A stretch of 64,000 bases of DNA, from the NCBI GenBank assembly GCA_019787685.1, contig JAHNUO010000006.1:992001-1056000 (forward strand). The letters are read 5' to 3'. This DNA comes from Chiua virens. Its lineage: Eukaryota; Basidiomycota; Agaricomycetes; Boletales; Boletaceae. This document shows, piece after piece, positions 46,801 to 58,486 of the stretch; the stretch's first letter is position 1; the number at the start of each line of letters is the position of its first letter. The position numbers were made by a program, and so were the translations under genes. The notes beneath the pieces were generated by a model that ran no database searches, was not told the DNA's origin, and worked only from the letters and a program-made list of their open reading frames with translations.

Positions 46801-47721
46801 TGTTCGCAGGGATGGTTAAATTGTCTGTTTCTTGGGCTGGAGGTTGGATGATCCCGTCGGGCATGTATACGATGTCATCTTCCCAATTCGACAACAACAC
46901 AAGGTCGAAGCTTCTGTCGTGCAAGGGGAGAGTTATGGAGAGTGACGAATTCTCGCGCCCCTGGGAGGTATAAGTAACTCTGAGGGGTAGAATCGATGTT
47001 GTCATACCTCGATCGCCTTCACTAGGTCGTTCTCAATGTTTCCGGCGGAAACGACTTCCTCCACTCGCTTGCTCTCATTCCGACGCTGGGTGTCGCCAGC
47101 GACGGCCTCGAGAAACCCTCGAGGGATGTCCCGCTTGCGCGGATACACACTTTCAGCTGAGCACAATTGGCATATTTTTCATGACGGGGAGACGCATCAC
47201 GTACCGATGAGAGGCCGCTTTGTTATTCTCGACTTTTTTCCGGTATAACCCTTGAACAAGTCTGAGAAATCGAGTACCCTGTTCTTCTCAAAACCAGGAA
47301 ATCGTTCATAAACGGTCCTTGGTCTCTCGACCAGTCGCTTCACGATCCTTACGCGCCTCTCTCTGGGACGCATCGAGACAGGAGATTGAGCTTCGACTTT
47401 GACGACGTCACCAGCCAAAGATTCATTCTCGAGTTCTCTGTCCACTTCATCCTCGTAGTCTTCTCCTTGGTCCGCACCGACAGCCTCCTCGTCTTCATCC
47501 CACTTGTCGTTGTAGATTTGGGATGCATCCAATGCAGGAACGCCAGTGATTCCGAGGCTGCTCGCAAGACCACTTCCTGTTGGCAGAGACAATCCTTGGA
47601 GGACGTTACTGAGCGAGAAACCTGTTAGCGTCGAGATAACTTCTGTCTCTTCCTGAGGAAATTCGACGCGTAAGCATGACGAACAGTGTCAAGTGTACAA
47701 TGAACATACCTGATGGCTCAT
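43875..47721 (-). CDS. TAF1: TFIID subunit TAF1, one apparent frameshift
   Basis: Fourteen exons (47721-47710, 47652-47205, 47156-47008, 46960-46681, 46632-46445, 46388-46164, 46115-46020, 45968-45805, 45754-45103, 45050-44698, 44645-44494, 44430-44304, 44242-44206, 44152-43875) encode about 1053 residues. TAF1 is the TFIID scaffold. The central region matches the family: YKTRLSKTEARSFHRPALQF, LDLGVPFVLEPQDESPFMKF, FMEYHRRGPHQGFWRLKS, and the zinc knuckle CGHCGQMGHMKTNRKC near the C-terminus. No bromodomain is present, as in many fungi. In exon 9 a four-base A run (45589-45592 on the plus strand as T) needs a fifth base to join KLLRK to SAEERLKISRLM. The 3' end ends LKRT. First exon is 12 bases. 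Confidence 0.9.
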
Positions 47722-47877
47722 AGTCAAACTGCTCGCGGTGGTGGTTACGGAAAAGTAGGAAAGCCAGTGCCCCCCCGCATTGATGACGTAATTCCAATCA
47801 GTTGCACAAAGAACTTGACGAGCAACGCGTGTTTCTCCACTAGGCTGTACATTCCACGTGCACTCCCACGTACAATC
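47722..47877. promoter_or_regulatory. Bidirectional promoter of TAF1 and PA28
   Basis: The start codons of TAF1 and the proteasome activator gene are divergent and 156 bases apart. No distinct TATA box was seen. Confidence 0.5.
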
Positions 47878-49119
47878 ATGTCCCTGCCCAAAGAAACGTC
47901 CGAGAAGCTAGAAGTGCATACAGATGTTATTGTTTATCACAGCAGACTTACGCATCACGCAGGTTTTTCGAGCAAACGTCGCCTCGGTCGCAGAGGGCAT
48001 TGTTTTCCGCATATTTCCGGCCAAGGTGCGTTTTTCATACAGAAATGACCCTCCCACTGAATCTCGCATAGACGATGTACGCGAAACCTCCGTTGATGTT
48101 TACATATGAACTGACATCATACAGCGAACTGTCGAACCTTATTGAGAGTGCCAGTGCGCCAGATTCCCCTTATGATCTAACACAGGCAGCTGCGACTACG
48201 GATCCCCGGGTATATCCACCTCCTGGTACTACTGATTCCAACGGCCCCTCCGCGAAACGGAAACGTGTGGAAGACGGGATCGTCCCTTTGACGAACGACA
48301 TCTCAAACCCGAGGTATCCTGAACTCGTGTATGCGAACAAGCACGTCCTGAAACTGCAAGAAACCATCAAAGCAGAATGCACGCAATTGTCTGATTCTTG
48401 CGTGAGTCAGCTTAGCTGCTTACGCTACCATGCACTTAGATGAATACAGGACAAAGTCAAGTTATGGATTAACTTAACAATGCCAAAGTGTGTTTGAATG
48501 GACTAAGCTGCTACATTTATACTTATCCTCTCTTTCAGAATAGAAGAGTAGGTTTGCATTTGGCTTGGCATTCTTTCGCTCTGAATACTTTTATTTTTAG
48601 TGGCGACAACTTTGGTGTGCACAAGCGGGGTTTTTTTTGCGACTACAATACTAATTTCACGACTGATAGGCGTTCAGATACAAGAAGGTAAGTATCTGTG
48701 ACCAAAACGAATTACATCCTAAGTTCTCGTTCCAGAGGTCCTCAGTGAACTTCTCCGGGCCCAGGAAAGTGCCTACAACATTCGTGACAGTGTTCGACAA
48801 AACTACTTAGGGCGAGCCAAAATATGCTCAAAGCTCATAAAATATCCCAACATCGAAGACTACACGGTGAGCTGGTTGTTGGGCGTGCTCTGACCAATCA
48901 ATTCTCACTTGATCATAGCTCGCTTTGAAAGAGCATGATGAAAAACAACTCTTCTTTGCACGTCAGAACCTAGTCGACATTCGAAACGTCTATGCGGTGA
49001 TCATGGACATCGTGCACAAGAATATCACCAAAGTGCGTAGAGACTTCTTTGTAGGATCACATGTTGACTTTCAGTAGATACGTTCGCCAAGGGGAAACAA
49101 CAGGGCTGGTTTATATTGA
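47878..49119 (+). CDS. PSME3: Proteasome activator PA28 (REG) subunit
   Basis: Eleven exons (47878-47913, 47963-48025, 48072-48076, 48125-48401, 48450-48487, 48539-48547, 48601-48614, 48670-48687, 48736-48866, 48919-49032, 49078-49119) give 248 residues, the family length. N-terminal EGIVFRIFPAK and ELSNLIESAS match REG; the C-terminal half, DKVKLWINLTMPKIEDGDNF, GVQIQEEVLSELLRAQESAY and the helix HDEKQLFFARQNLVDIRNVY, carries the activator loop and C-terminal helix. PA28 rings open the 20S gate for ATP-independent degradation. Exons 3, 6, 7 and 8 are only 5, 9, 14 and 18 bases and are needed for frame. This is a fungal homologue of the nuclear PA28-gamma type. Confidence 0.88.
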
Positions 49120-49274
49120 CATTTAAACACGGATGTTACTCAGTTCCTTGCGGTAAAACCGTGCGGTATCGTAGTACCAGCGTAAGGATGAAATAGATGC
49201 AGTCGTCTCTGCTAACCCCCTCATCATTATTCAATATACTTGCTAAATACTTTTTCTCCTCTCGAAGATAACGT

Positions 49275-50965
49275 CTATACAGAGATCGTTTTAAAGATGT
49301 TGAACCCATCTAATGCGGTGCTGATGACTGCTCCGGGAATCTGAGGGTGCCAATGAATTTCCTTCACGTCCCTTTGCCCCTGGTGGACGAAGAGTAGTTG
49401 TGGTGGGACTTCCCGACTACCTTGTACTTCATTCATTGAACCAGTTTCGTCGTCGTCTTGCTCAACACCCAAGTCCCAAAGCGTGACTTGATCATCGGCA
49501 CCAGATGCGGCGAATATTGAATCTTCGGTTGGATGCCACTCAATCGAGGTAATTGGGCCATTGTGCCACGTAAACGCGGCAACAGGGCTGGCGACTTGGC
49601 GGGGCGATCTGAGAGAAAATGAGTCAGCTCTTCGTGCGATTCGTCAGAGGAATTACTCACCCTGGTTTGCTGACATTTCGAAGGTCCCACACTTTGATTG
49701 CTCCCTCATCGCCCCCGCTGATTAACAAGTAATTCGTGTTCCTGTTCCAGCTGATAACATTCACATCGCTTTCGTGCGCAGGATCAATACCGGTGACGCT
49801 TCGTCGCCCTTTGCTTCGCACATCCCATATTTGGATGCTGTGATCAGCCGAACAAGACGCAAAGACGGTTGGTTCCGATGGGCTCCATTGGATATCTTCC
49901 ACACTAGATGTGTGAGATGTGAACGGCTGCGCAAGCGCATTGAAACCAGAAGGAGTCGATGTAGTAAGATAAATTTTTGAATGCACATCTCCCGTGAGTA
50001 GCCGGAGCGCAGACGGGTTCGCTGCCGCTGACGCGGCCCAGTCCATGGCAAATCCTTCGGCACGCCCATGCGAGTTAATCGTAAAGGTCGGTTTATTCGA
50101 CCGCGTTCTTTCCCAGGAATACCCAGGTACATCGAGCGACTCTATGAGTGGTCGAATGTCCCATACGTAAACCATTCCGGTCTCGGACCATGTTGCAGCG
50201 TAGTAGGGTTGTGAAGCAGGAACTAGGGGCGTGGACGGTGGGAGGGGCTGGGCACGGACACGGTTCACACCCCCGTTGTGAGGCACAGAACGAAATTCGA
50301 GAACAGCATCTTCATCGAGGGCATCGTCCTCGTCCTCGTCGTCATCTTCGTCGTTATCTACATCCGAAGTCAGATCTCCTATGTACGGTAAAGCTGGCTG
50401 CGGACCTCCATCTCTTTGAGTACGGTGCAAAGAACTCATCTTGAAAACTGATAACTCGTTTTCATCTGCCCTTGCTGCCTGCGTTCCAGCAACGACATAT
50501 CCAGTTGCGGGGAATCTCTGTCGTTCATCGCCAAGGCTGTCCCGTAGGACATCGAAAGATAAGCATGACCAGGTTACATCCATTGAATGGCGCATGATGT
50601 AGACCGAATCATCGGGCTCTAGTACTTCATCCTTTGCAAGAACGTGTGTACCGGGTATAAACGTCTGGAGAGCTTGTGGTTGCTCCTCAGACTCTTCGAT
50701 CGCATGGACCTCATCGACGTCCATTCCTGATAGAGAAGCGCGACAGCATATAGGTCACAAAGCTGTCGGATGCAAGGACATTTGCACTATTGCTCGTACC
50801 GTCCGGTGCGTCCGCATCTACGACGTCCTCATCTGATTCGAGCTCATCCTCCCAGGCATCTTCGAATTCGCCGATTTCGTCGACTTGTGGGTCATCGCGG
50901 GAGCGTCGAGACTTTCCGCTGAGCAGACCATCAAGCGATGAGTCTGTCGCAGAACGCTTGGCCAT
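49275..50965 (-). CDS. RRB1: Ribosome-biogenesis WD40 protein Rrb1/GRWD1
   Basis: Exons 50965-50800, 50726-49661 and 49608-49275 encode 521 residues. The N-terminus MAKRSATDSSLDGLLSGKS precedes an acidic stretch; the block TFIPGTHVLAKDEVLEPDDS and SVYIMRHSMDVTWSCLSFDV is diagnostic of the family. Five or more WD repeats follow (MVYVWDIR, HSIQIWDVR, AIKVWDLR, QVTLWDLG), with FNIFKTISV at the end. Rrb1 is the dedicated chaperone of ribosomal protein L3. Its 73-base first intron is longer than most here. It is divergent from the MAPEG gene by 253 bases. Confidence 0.92.
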
Positions 50966-51218
50966 TTCGACTTGCTGGAAGGGTCCGACAAATATGCCAA
51001 AGGGCATCAAAGGGCATTGATCAAAAGATCGATCCCGTGAGGTTAAGGTTACATGAAATTAGAAATAATAAATAAATAAGCCGGAGAGAGCTTGCGTGGT
51101 TGTCACGGCAAAATCTATTGGAAGACGTCATCCATCCGGCCGAGAGACAGTATAAAGAGCACTCGTAACCGAACCCAAGGGATCATTCAGACTCTCTTTC
51201 ATCCCTCTCTCTACCACA

Positions 51219-51979
51219 ATGTCCACCCAAATCATCCTTCCAAACGGGTACGTATGTTCCTCTCACAAGGCATCCCAGTTACACCTACGTCGTTCTCTAG
51301 GTTCGGTTATGTCCCTGCCTCTTTCGTTTCCCTGGGCTGGTTGCTTGTCTGGCAGACCATACTTGTAGGCAGGGCTCGTAAACGCGCAGGCATCACGTAT
51401 CCACAACGTTCGTGCAGTACCTTTTCGTCATCCCATCTCGCAAATTGACACATGCGTATAGTGTATGCTGAGGTCGCAGAAACCAAGGCCAATCCGGCAG
51501 CCATGGAATTCAACTGCACTCAACGTCTGTCCTCCTCATATTGCCCTTAGGTCATTACACTGAGTCTTCTATTCAAGGGGCCCATCAAAACACGTTGGAG
51601 GTCGCGCCTATCGTCACCCTGTCGTAAGCTTGTCTTCTCCCTTGGTTTCCCGTCGCGACTGAGTCATTTATGCAGCACCCTGGTCTTTGGCTTGAAGTGT
51701 CCTCACGCTGCCGCTTTACTGTGCGGTGGGTTCGTCGTAGGACGTGTCCTCTATACCCTTGGTTACAAAACCGGCAATCCAAACAGCGTACGTGAAGGAT
51801 CGTTGCAGCGTGACTTTTTAGCTCACTGTCATCCAGAGAATTCCTGGCGCTGCTATTGGAAACTTCTCCATGATTGGTGAGCAAGATCGCAGTGCATGTC
51901 ATATAGTACCATTAACTTCTTCTCAGGCCTTCTTGGCAGCGCATCCTATGCCGCGTATCTTCTCTGGCCTTCAGCTTAA
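51219..51979 (+). CDS. MAPEG-family membrane protein (microsomal glutathione S-transferase 3-like)
   Basis: Seven exons (51219-51247, 51301-51407, 51462-51524, 51578-51623, 51676-51787, 51837-51876, 51927-51979) encode 149 residues with four predicted membrane helices (GYVPASFVSLGWLLVWQTIL, APIVTLSTLVFGL, AALLCGGFVVGRVLYTLG, MIGLLGSASYAAYLLW). The MAPEG pattern includes MEFNCTQRAHQNTLE, whose Arg/His/Asn-Glu cluster binds glutathione in the microsomal enzymes, and YKTGNPNSRIPGA. MGST3-like proteins act as glutathione transferases or peroxidases in the ER. The length is typical. Substrate unknown. Confidence 0.9.
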
Positions 51980-52308
51980 TCCACAGTAACAGCTTTGCAA
52001 TTGTACTCGGCTACAAATTGTGAAATTTAATTTACCTTTCCTGATTGGTTGGCATGAGAGAAATATATAATGATCCGAGTTGGAGGTGCCAAACTCAGTA
52101 GCGTCTTGTAGTTTCTTTCCACACTGTCAAAGCCAAATCACCAAATTTTCATGCTAGACGTGTATGTAGAGCAAAGCGTGCCCTCCGTAGCCAAAGCGCA
52201 CATCAAGTTGCAGGGTCTAAGGGTGTGACAGGTTGGGAGTAATTACTCCTATGTGCGTTTTGTGATAAAAGCACCCACTACGAAGACCATCGTCTTTATG
52301 TACCTCCC
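51980..52308. other. Intergenic region, no gene seen
   Basis: This 329-base gap follows the MAPEG gene and should contain its 3' end and the promoter of the next gene. No open frame of note. Confidence 0.55.
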
Positions 52309-53775
52309 ATGTCAGAATCCCCTCGCCGTCTTTCGTTCCCTTCGTCATCGGAGGAATTTGCCTTGCCTTCTACCAAAACGAACGTCCTGGCGGACGATGG
52401 CTCTACTAGCCCATTGTTTCTTCGGTTTCGTCGGCCGTCGCTGCTTTCCAAGTCATCGAACTACTATGCGGAAAAGCGCATTTATAGCCCACTTGCTATA
52501 TCTTTCACGATGCCTTCAAGCAGGCGTGGAAGCACGAACGGGGAGGAATCAGAAAGCGACAGAGAGCGCATGCACACGGAAAGCTCACCATCAAGTAGTT
52601 CAGGTAATCCAACACCTCCCATCGTAATGCCAAACGAAAACGACACAGAAGACACTCGTGACGAGAATGATAAGGCCCCTTTGCACCCCTCCACCCCCCC
52701 ATCAGGTCGAAATTTAAACGTTCTCGACGAGTCTGAAACATTGTTTAGCCCCCCTGCAGTCGTGCCGAGACGGCTAACGTATCCAGTGAGTAACATTTGT
52801 CCACAATTGCTTGCAGACCTTACCCGCTTCTCGCCAAGTTAAAACCTCCAAGGATATTGAATTTGCTGTCCGAGTCCCGTCCTGAAGAGAATGAAGTGAA
52901 ATCAGAAGCCGCCTTCCAACGCCTCTTAGCATCCTGCTCTGACCTTCCCTTGCAACCACGTGTGCCACGAGCACTATCTGACAGAGGGCGGTATCCAGAA
53001 GAAGTTGGTGACGAAGAGGTGCTCGGTGAAGGGTCATTAAGCGATGATGACGACGTCGATGCAATATTCGCGCTCGACCCTCAATTTGAACCTACGACTA
53101 CCAAACCCTGTACCCCCGCGCAAAGTGTGAATGGAGACGATCCTCCCACATCTCTTATGGGAAGCCCGATGATTACGCCAATGGATGTAGATGCTGTACG
53201 AGGTCGTGTCCCTCGTGCTTTCGCCAGACTCACGTTCTTCTTAGCCGTTGGCATCGCCATCGATAACATCAACACCTGCATCAGTGCAGTGGCGATCAAC
53301 TCCTCCCCCAACCACTAGCGCAGTCCGTTCAAATAAACGAAAATGTAAGTAGGCCTCACTGAGAGATAACGATATGATTCACATGCTCGCAGTTGACGAG
53401 CGTTACGACCCATACCCTACCTCCGCAAAACGAAGAGCAGTCTCCCCTTCAATATCTTACCTTCGAGAGTCCCATCCCTACCCACGCACCCCAAGCGGGA
53501 GACCCTCGCTTCCCATACCTTTGTCCATCCCGGTGCCGGTGTCGAATTCGACGGCATCATCACCTACTATCACCGGTTATCCATTCAACTATCCAAATTC
53601 CCGACAAGTAGGAATTGGGTCAATGAGCGTATCCTCAAGTCCAATCCTTCGTCCCACGATAGGACTTGCAAGCCCGATATTACGTCCGATTCCGAGATAC
53701 AGACGAGGGGTGGACGGTGAGGGAAGAGAAGTTGAAGGAGCGGGAGAAGGCGTCAATGGTCTGACGCTTGGCTAA
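52309..53775 (+). CDS. Conserved basidiomycete protein, Ser/Pro-rich, function unknown
   Basis: Exons 52309-52785, 52839-53195, 53245-53344 and 53393-53775 encode 438 residues. It starts MSESPRRLSFPSSSEEF. Recognisable blocks are LKPPRILNLLSESRPEENEV, RALSDRGRYPEEVGDEEVL and the C-terminal GEGVNGLTLG; the rest is low-complexity with Ser/Thr/Pro and acidic runs. No signal peptide or membrane helix. KRRAV- and RSNKRK-type basic patches could be nuclear signals, which is inference. Introns of 53, 49 and 48 bases with matching phases support the model. Conserved blocks separated by disorder suggest a regulatory protein, but I do not recognise a family. Confidence 0.75.
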
Positions 53776-54083
53776 TTGATACGGTGCCCTCGGGCAGAGT
53801 ACTGTGTTGAGCCGTTACTTGAAGTTTAAGAAGTTGCACATGGTGTAAGTTATAGCAGGACAGCTAATAATGTATAATAATGTAGTTGGTCTCGAGTAAC
53901 TTGATTGCTGGTCGACGCTCATTTGGCCTTATCCTGTCCTCCCTCTCGGTGGACTCCCACTTAAGTAGCCGGGCCCCAGTGGGCATACATATTTAGTTTG
54001 ACAGGCTGTGCTCCTTTGTTTGATACCGGCAAATTCGCCTAACCGGTTTGCTTCAAGTATAATACTCTGCCGATTTACAAAGA
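53776..54083. other. Intergenic region, no gene seen
   Basis: This 308-base gap precedes the NOP6-like gene. It contains an AT-rich TAATAATGTATAATAATG stretch near 53866-53885 and no open frame of note. Confidence 0.5.
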
Positions 54084-55236
54084 ATGTTACCCACATCGAA
54101 GCTCACCAAGCGCCAGAAGAAATTTCTCGCCTTTCGAGAGCGAAAACGCGGCAAAGACAAGCTCAAACCCCTACCTGGCACCATCAGCGACTCAGAGGAC
54201 GAGATCGATGTCCCTGCTGTCGAAGATCAAGTTCTTGCTGATGCTCCGCAAAGCCAACAAGGCCATCAAATCAGTAAAGAGGTTCTTCTCGGGACAGGAA
54301 AAACAAGAGCGAAAGCTGAAGAAGCCGAAACAGAAGCGCGAGTGGTGGTGACGGTGGCGAGGAAAAGCAAGAGGAAGGCTAGGGAGGAGGACGAGAGTGG
54401 GGAGTCAGACAAGCCAAAGTCAAAGCGGAGAAGAGGGGGTGAAGGAACTGCTATGCAAGAAGCTGTAGAGGATGGCGCAGAGGACGGAGAGACATTGTCA
54501 GCAGAGATAGAGACGAAGAGCGAGAAAACAAAGCAGAGATTCATTCTTTTTCTTGGTGTGTATTCCTGTGGATGCGCATAGTTTTCCTAACCTTCTGTCA
54601 GGAAATCTCAAATATACCACAACCCTTGAGGCCATTCAGGGACATTTCTCAGCGTGTGGTGAGTGTTATCTCGACGTTGCTGAGTTGGGATGTTCATGCC
54701 TTGAAAGTTCCACCACCTACTGTACGACTACTAACACCTAAACCATCAACGAAATCACCCACAAAACCTGTTACGAAATCCAAAGGTTGTGCTTTTCTGG
54801 AGTTCAAACATCGCGGCGCGCTTCAGCAGGGACTCAAACTTCACCATTCACAACTCGACGGACGTCAGATCAACGTAGAATTGACTGCTGGCGGGGGTGG
54901 AAAGAGTATGGCCCGCACGAAGAAGCTCAAGGAGCGGAATAAAGAGCTGGAAGGACAGCGGGTATGCTATAACAAATAGTTGATTCAATGCGACTTACCT
55001 GACTCTCGCAGCGGAAACGGCAAGACCCCGCGGCGAATGTACCACCAGGGGGTGCCCAACGTTTCTCAGCCACATCTGGCGAGCAGGAAATTCCCACTCA
55101 CAAACAGACTTGGACAGTTGGCGATGCCGAAGAGAGAGGGACCCACCGAGGACAGAAGCATCAACGGACCTCTAAAAAACGAGGTTCCCGTGTCAAAGAT
55201 TTCCGAACAGGCGTGAACGCCATACCAGTAGGGTAG
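54084..55236 (+). CDS. NOP6: Nop6-like RRM protein of ribosome biogenesis
   Basis: Exons 54084-54555, 54602-54658, 54708-54961 and 55012-55236 encode 335 residues. The first half is highly charged (KLTKRQKKFLAFRERKRGKD, then Lys/Glu-rich low-complexity). The RRM follows: RNP2-like FILFLGNLKYTT, ACVPPPTVRLLTP and RNP1-like KSKGCAFLEFKHRGAL, with the following block LHHSQLDGRQINVELTAGG. A basic C-terminus (RTKKLKERNKELEG; QRTSKKRGSRVKDFRTG) matches Nop6/RBP34-type nucleolar factors in small-subunit assembly. Start at Met 54084. Its gene end is 92 bases from the convergent SED5 gene. Confidence 0.8.
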
Positions 55237-55328
55237 AACTCGCGATAAATGATGTCATTAAGTGTCCATAACCTGCAATGCATTAGACCAATAGACGGTG
55301 ACTGGCGGCGTGGCGCTCAACGTCTGCC

Positions 55329-56655
55329 TCACGAAACAAGAATAAATACAAGGAACTGCAAACATTCGTCAGAGGGGACATCAGTAAAGCTAGCGACACT
55401 CACAAAAACAATTAAAACGCCAAAAATCTTGAGCATCAGCCACCGATTATTAGATATACTGGCGTAGTATTTAAGCAGTTCCCTTTGAGCTCCACTGACA
55501 TTCGAAGCAATATCTATCGTGTCAGCATCGATTCGCTGCACCGTTTCATGCTGTTCTGCAACCATATGTGTCAGTTGTGTAAAGATTTGCCCCAATTCCG
55601 CTATTGTAGATTCGATTGACTCAATTGCCGTTGACCGCGATTGGATGTAAGAATCCTAGTCCGCTGATTGGTATGAGAACCACATGAGAAGGACGCTACA
55701 TACCTGTTGTTCTATCAATTCCATCTGCGAGAAGGCTCCACCCGGAGTTGCTACACCGCCCTCCGCAGCATCCAAGTCCATAGCCAAAACATCGCTGTTT
55801 TGTGTTGACCGTCCCTTTCCTTTGGGGCCTGGACGATTTCCACTGCCATCACCCATTGGGTCATGTCTTCCATTCAGTAACAGTGAACCTGAGGAAGATT
55901 GGTCAAGCTTGAAGGATAACAGCATCCAATGATACTGACTTTGAGGTGCCTGGTGGGCCGCTGCGGCAGTAGAGTACATGAAATGCTCTGTGCGGTCCTT
56001 TGACTCCTTCATATTCTGCACAGCCTGGTCAGCAGTGCGGCGAGATAGAGGGTTGCCCAACTTGCCTGCGTTCTAACCTCAAGCACATCCTTGAAGCTCA
56101 TGCTAGTGTTTGCAAGTTTGCTTTGCAACATCATGACAACGTTGTGGTTGTGCTCGTCAATTTGTTTTCCCTCTGTAGACTTTGAACCACTCTGAGCGTT
56201 TTGTTGCTTGAGGAACGATTGTAGAGCGGATATCTGTCGGTTTATATTGGCTATGTCTTGCTTGATGATGTACGTCAGTTCCTGAAGGAGAGGGAGAAAA
56301 AAACATGAGCACCGGAGTGTGTAACATATAGGTAGGAAGATGACACGTACACTGATCTCCACAGGCCGATCGTCGAACAGTGTTTTCCGCTTCGCGACTA
56401 GACCCAGACCAGTCAACGACTGATGGCAACCGTAAAAGGGTACTTACGGTGAGCGAGCTTTCCAAGCTTGATAGTTGTACTGCTGATGTCTTTTCCAATG
56501 GACGAGGCCATCCGCGAGAACTCAGACTTGGGAGTACCTTTAGCTTGGCCATGGAGAAGCCGTTGTTTTGCCTCCGCAATCTTTGGTAGGGCGGACCTGT
56601 TTCGTATAGAATCTACGCAAGTGCGAAACTCGTTCGTTCTATCCTGGATTGCCAT
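55329..56655 (-). CDS. SED5: Golgi syntaxin Sed5 (Qa-SNARE)
   Basis: Exons 56655-56448, 56397-56351, 56281-56066, 56015-55940, 55888-55704, 55655-55404 and 55355-55329 encode 336 residues. The extreme N-terminus MAIQDRTNEF is the Sly1-binding peptide (DRTxEF). The Habc-type region shows LAKRKTLFDDRPVEIS and LTYIIKQDIANINRQI. The SNARE motif (IESTIAELGQIFTQLTHMVA, with the zero-layer Gln in that stretch) is followed by a C-terminal anchor WLMLKIFGVLIVFFLVFILV. Sed5 is the cis-Golgi/ER-Golgi Qa-SNARE. Intron 3 begins with GC (56064-56065) so that the strongly conserved EVRTQNMKESKDRTEHFM stays intact. SLY1 is at the left edge. Confidence 0.93.
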
Positions 56656-56832
56656 GGGTAGCTCTACAAGGTATTGGATAGTTGGCAGGGTATATGATGG
56701 TTGAGCGGAGACACGAAATGCAACAGCTCCTCTCCGTGCCGGCGCCGGAATCGGCAATCGGCGACTGCCGCTCCGGTGCCGAAAGATTCGGCCGACCAGG
56801 TCGTGTGCCCTGTCTGACTATCCAATAAACGC

Positions 56833-58486
56833 ATGCTCGGCCGTTCTGCTGTATGCCAGCTGCTCCGTCCGTTGGCGCCGAGGATCTTGCTGACCTCCAC
56901 CAGGTTGTTTTTGTCTCGTTCTGCACTCAACGACATTCGTTTTTCATCGTCGTCGCCACGATTCATCACCGCAAAATTTGACATGTCCCACTCTCCGTCG
57001 TTGAAATCCAAGATACTTGTACTCGGGGCAGGCAACTTTGGAAGCTGTCTTGCCGATCATCTTGGTGACTGTGATCATGAAGTATTCATGTGGTCTCGAC
57101 ACGCTAGCTTCGTCGAATACTTCAACACACACCACCGTAATCCAACCTATTTGAAAGACCATGTCTTCTCGAACAACATTCGCGCTATTGGTCCGGAGAT
57201 TCCACGTAAAGAGCAGATCCAGCAAATGGATGTTGTCTTGTTTGCAATACCTACACAAGGACTCCGGTATGATTTGCAAATTCTTCCTCACCGCTCTCTA
57301 CAACACGGTTGGTTGCCAGAGAAACTTTGATCAAACTTCGAGGCAGCTTAGTTGGAGGGACTTTGCCTTTGATGATCTTCGTAAACAAAGGTATCGAGAC
57401 GGACACGCAGGCACTAACACTTGAGATCATCGTTGATACATGCGGGAGCGATATTGCGCGAGCCGCAACATTCATCGTAGGTCAAAGCTGGAGACATTGG
57501 TGTTCGAAGCAACTCATTTCTTACAGTCGGGACCATCTTTTGCATCGGAGAGTCGGTACCTTGATTTAGTTTTACTCTGGTTCCGCTGACAAACAAGGAT
57601 AGTCGTCCGCCGACAACCCACTTCTGTCTCCGTTGCATCGCTGACAGAATCTCAAGCCCAAAAGGCAACACAAGTATTTCACCAGCCATGGTTCCGATGG
57701 TAAGGCTTACTTGCACCAATTCAAGGAGCTGGGCTCGACCTCATGCTTTCATAGTTACACGGGCGGAGATCCGATAGGATTGGAACTTGCCGGCGCGCTC
57801 AAGAATGTGTACGCTATTGCGGCCGGAATGGCTGATGGCCTGGGTTTTGAGAACAACACGCGAGCTAGTCAGTTTCAACCTTTTGCCAGCAAGGAATGAT
57901 TAACATTGCAAATTTACAGGTCTCATCACTCGGGGATTAGGTGAGATGACACGCATAGGCACAGCGTACGGCGCGTCTCCGCTGACCTTTCTGGGTTTGG
58001 CCGGCGTGGGAGACCTCTTCCTCACGTGTAGTTCGAAGGCGAGTCGAAACTACACGGTGGGATATCGATTGGGGAAGGGCGAGGCGCTGGAAGATATTAT
58101 TAACACACTCGGAAGTGTTGCCGAAGGGGTGACGACAGCAAAAGGTCTCAAGAAGATTATCGATGAGATGAATGTGTCGGCTCCTATCGCGAACGGGGTG
58201 AGTGGCGGAATTTACCGAGTGGACCCCATGATTCTCAGTTTAGTTGCAAAATTCGCACTGGATGTTTCATGCGACAGATCTATGAAGCTTTGTACGAAGG
58301 TATAGTACTAGTGTTTGTCAAGGCTTGTACGCGGACCGACGCTGAAGTGGGATAGGCAAGGATGTCAAGACTGGGGTGCAAGAACTGATGAGTCGACCAC
58401 CGTCACGAGAGCTGGATTTACCGAGAAGGACAGGGGAGCAAGCGAAGCGGTTGTTGCGGAAACTCGAAATTGAACCAATGAAGTAG
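56833..58486 (+). CDS. GPD1: NAD-dependent glycerol-3-phosphate dehydrogenase, one apparent frameshift
   Basis: Exons 56833-57266, 57320-57476, 57527-57551, 57603-57698, 57755-57867, 57920-58197, 58278-58299 and 58356-58486 encode about 418 residues. The dinucleotide fold shows [16 protein letters not shown] and IFVNKGIE; catalytic-region motifs are [25 protein letters not shown] (the Lys of this block is catalytic) and [14 protein letters not shown]. The enzyme makes glycerol-3-phosphate for lipids, redox balance and osmolyte. It resembles the long, GpsA-like type. Met1 begins a basic, Ser/Arg-rich leader ([12 protein letters not shown]); Met 51 at 56983 could start a cytosolic form. The frame breaks at about 57659-57662, where a three-A run needs one more A. 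Confidence 0.88.

Noticed and set aside
48072..48124. Continuous exon through the microexon region of PA28, adding an 18-residue insert
   Set aside because: The insert has no match to the family, and the microexon model (5 bases) closes the phase exactly with two introns of normal size.
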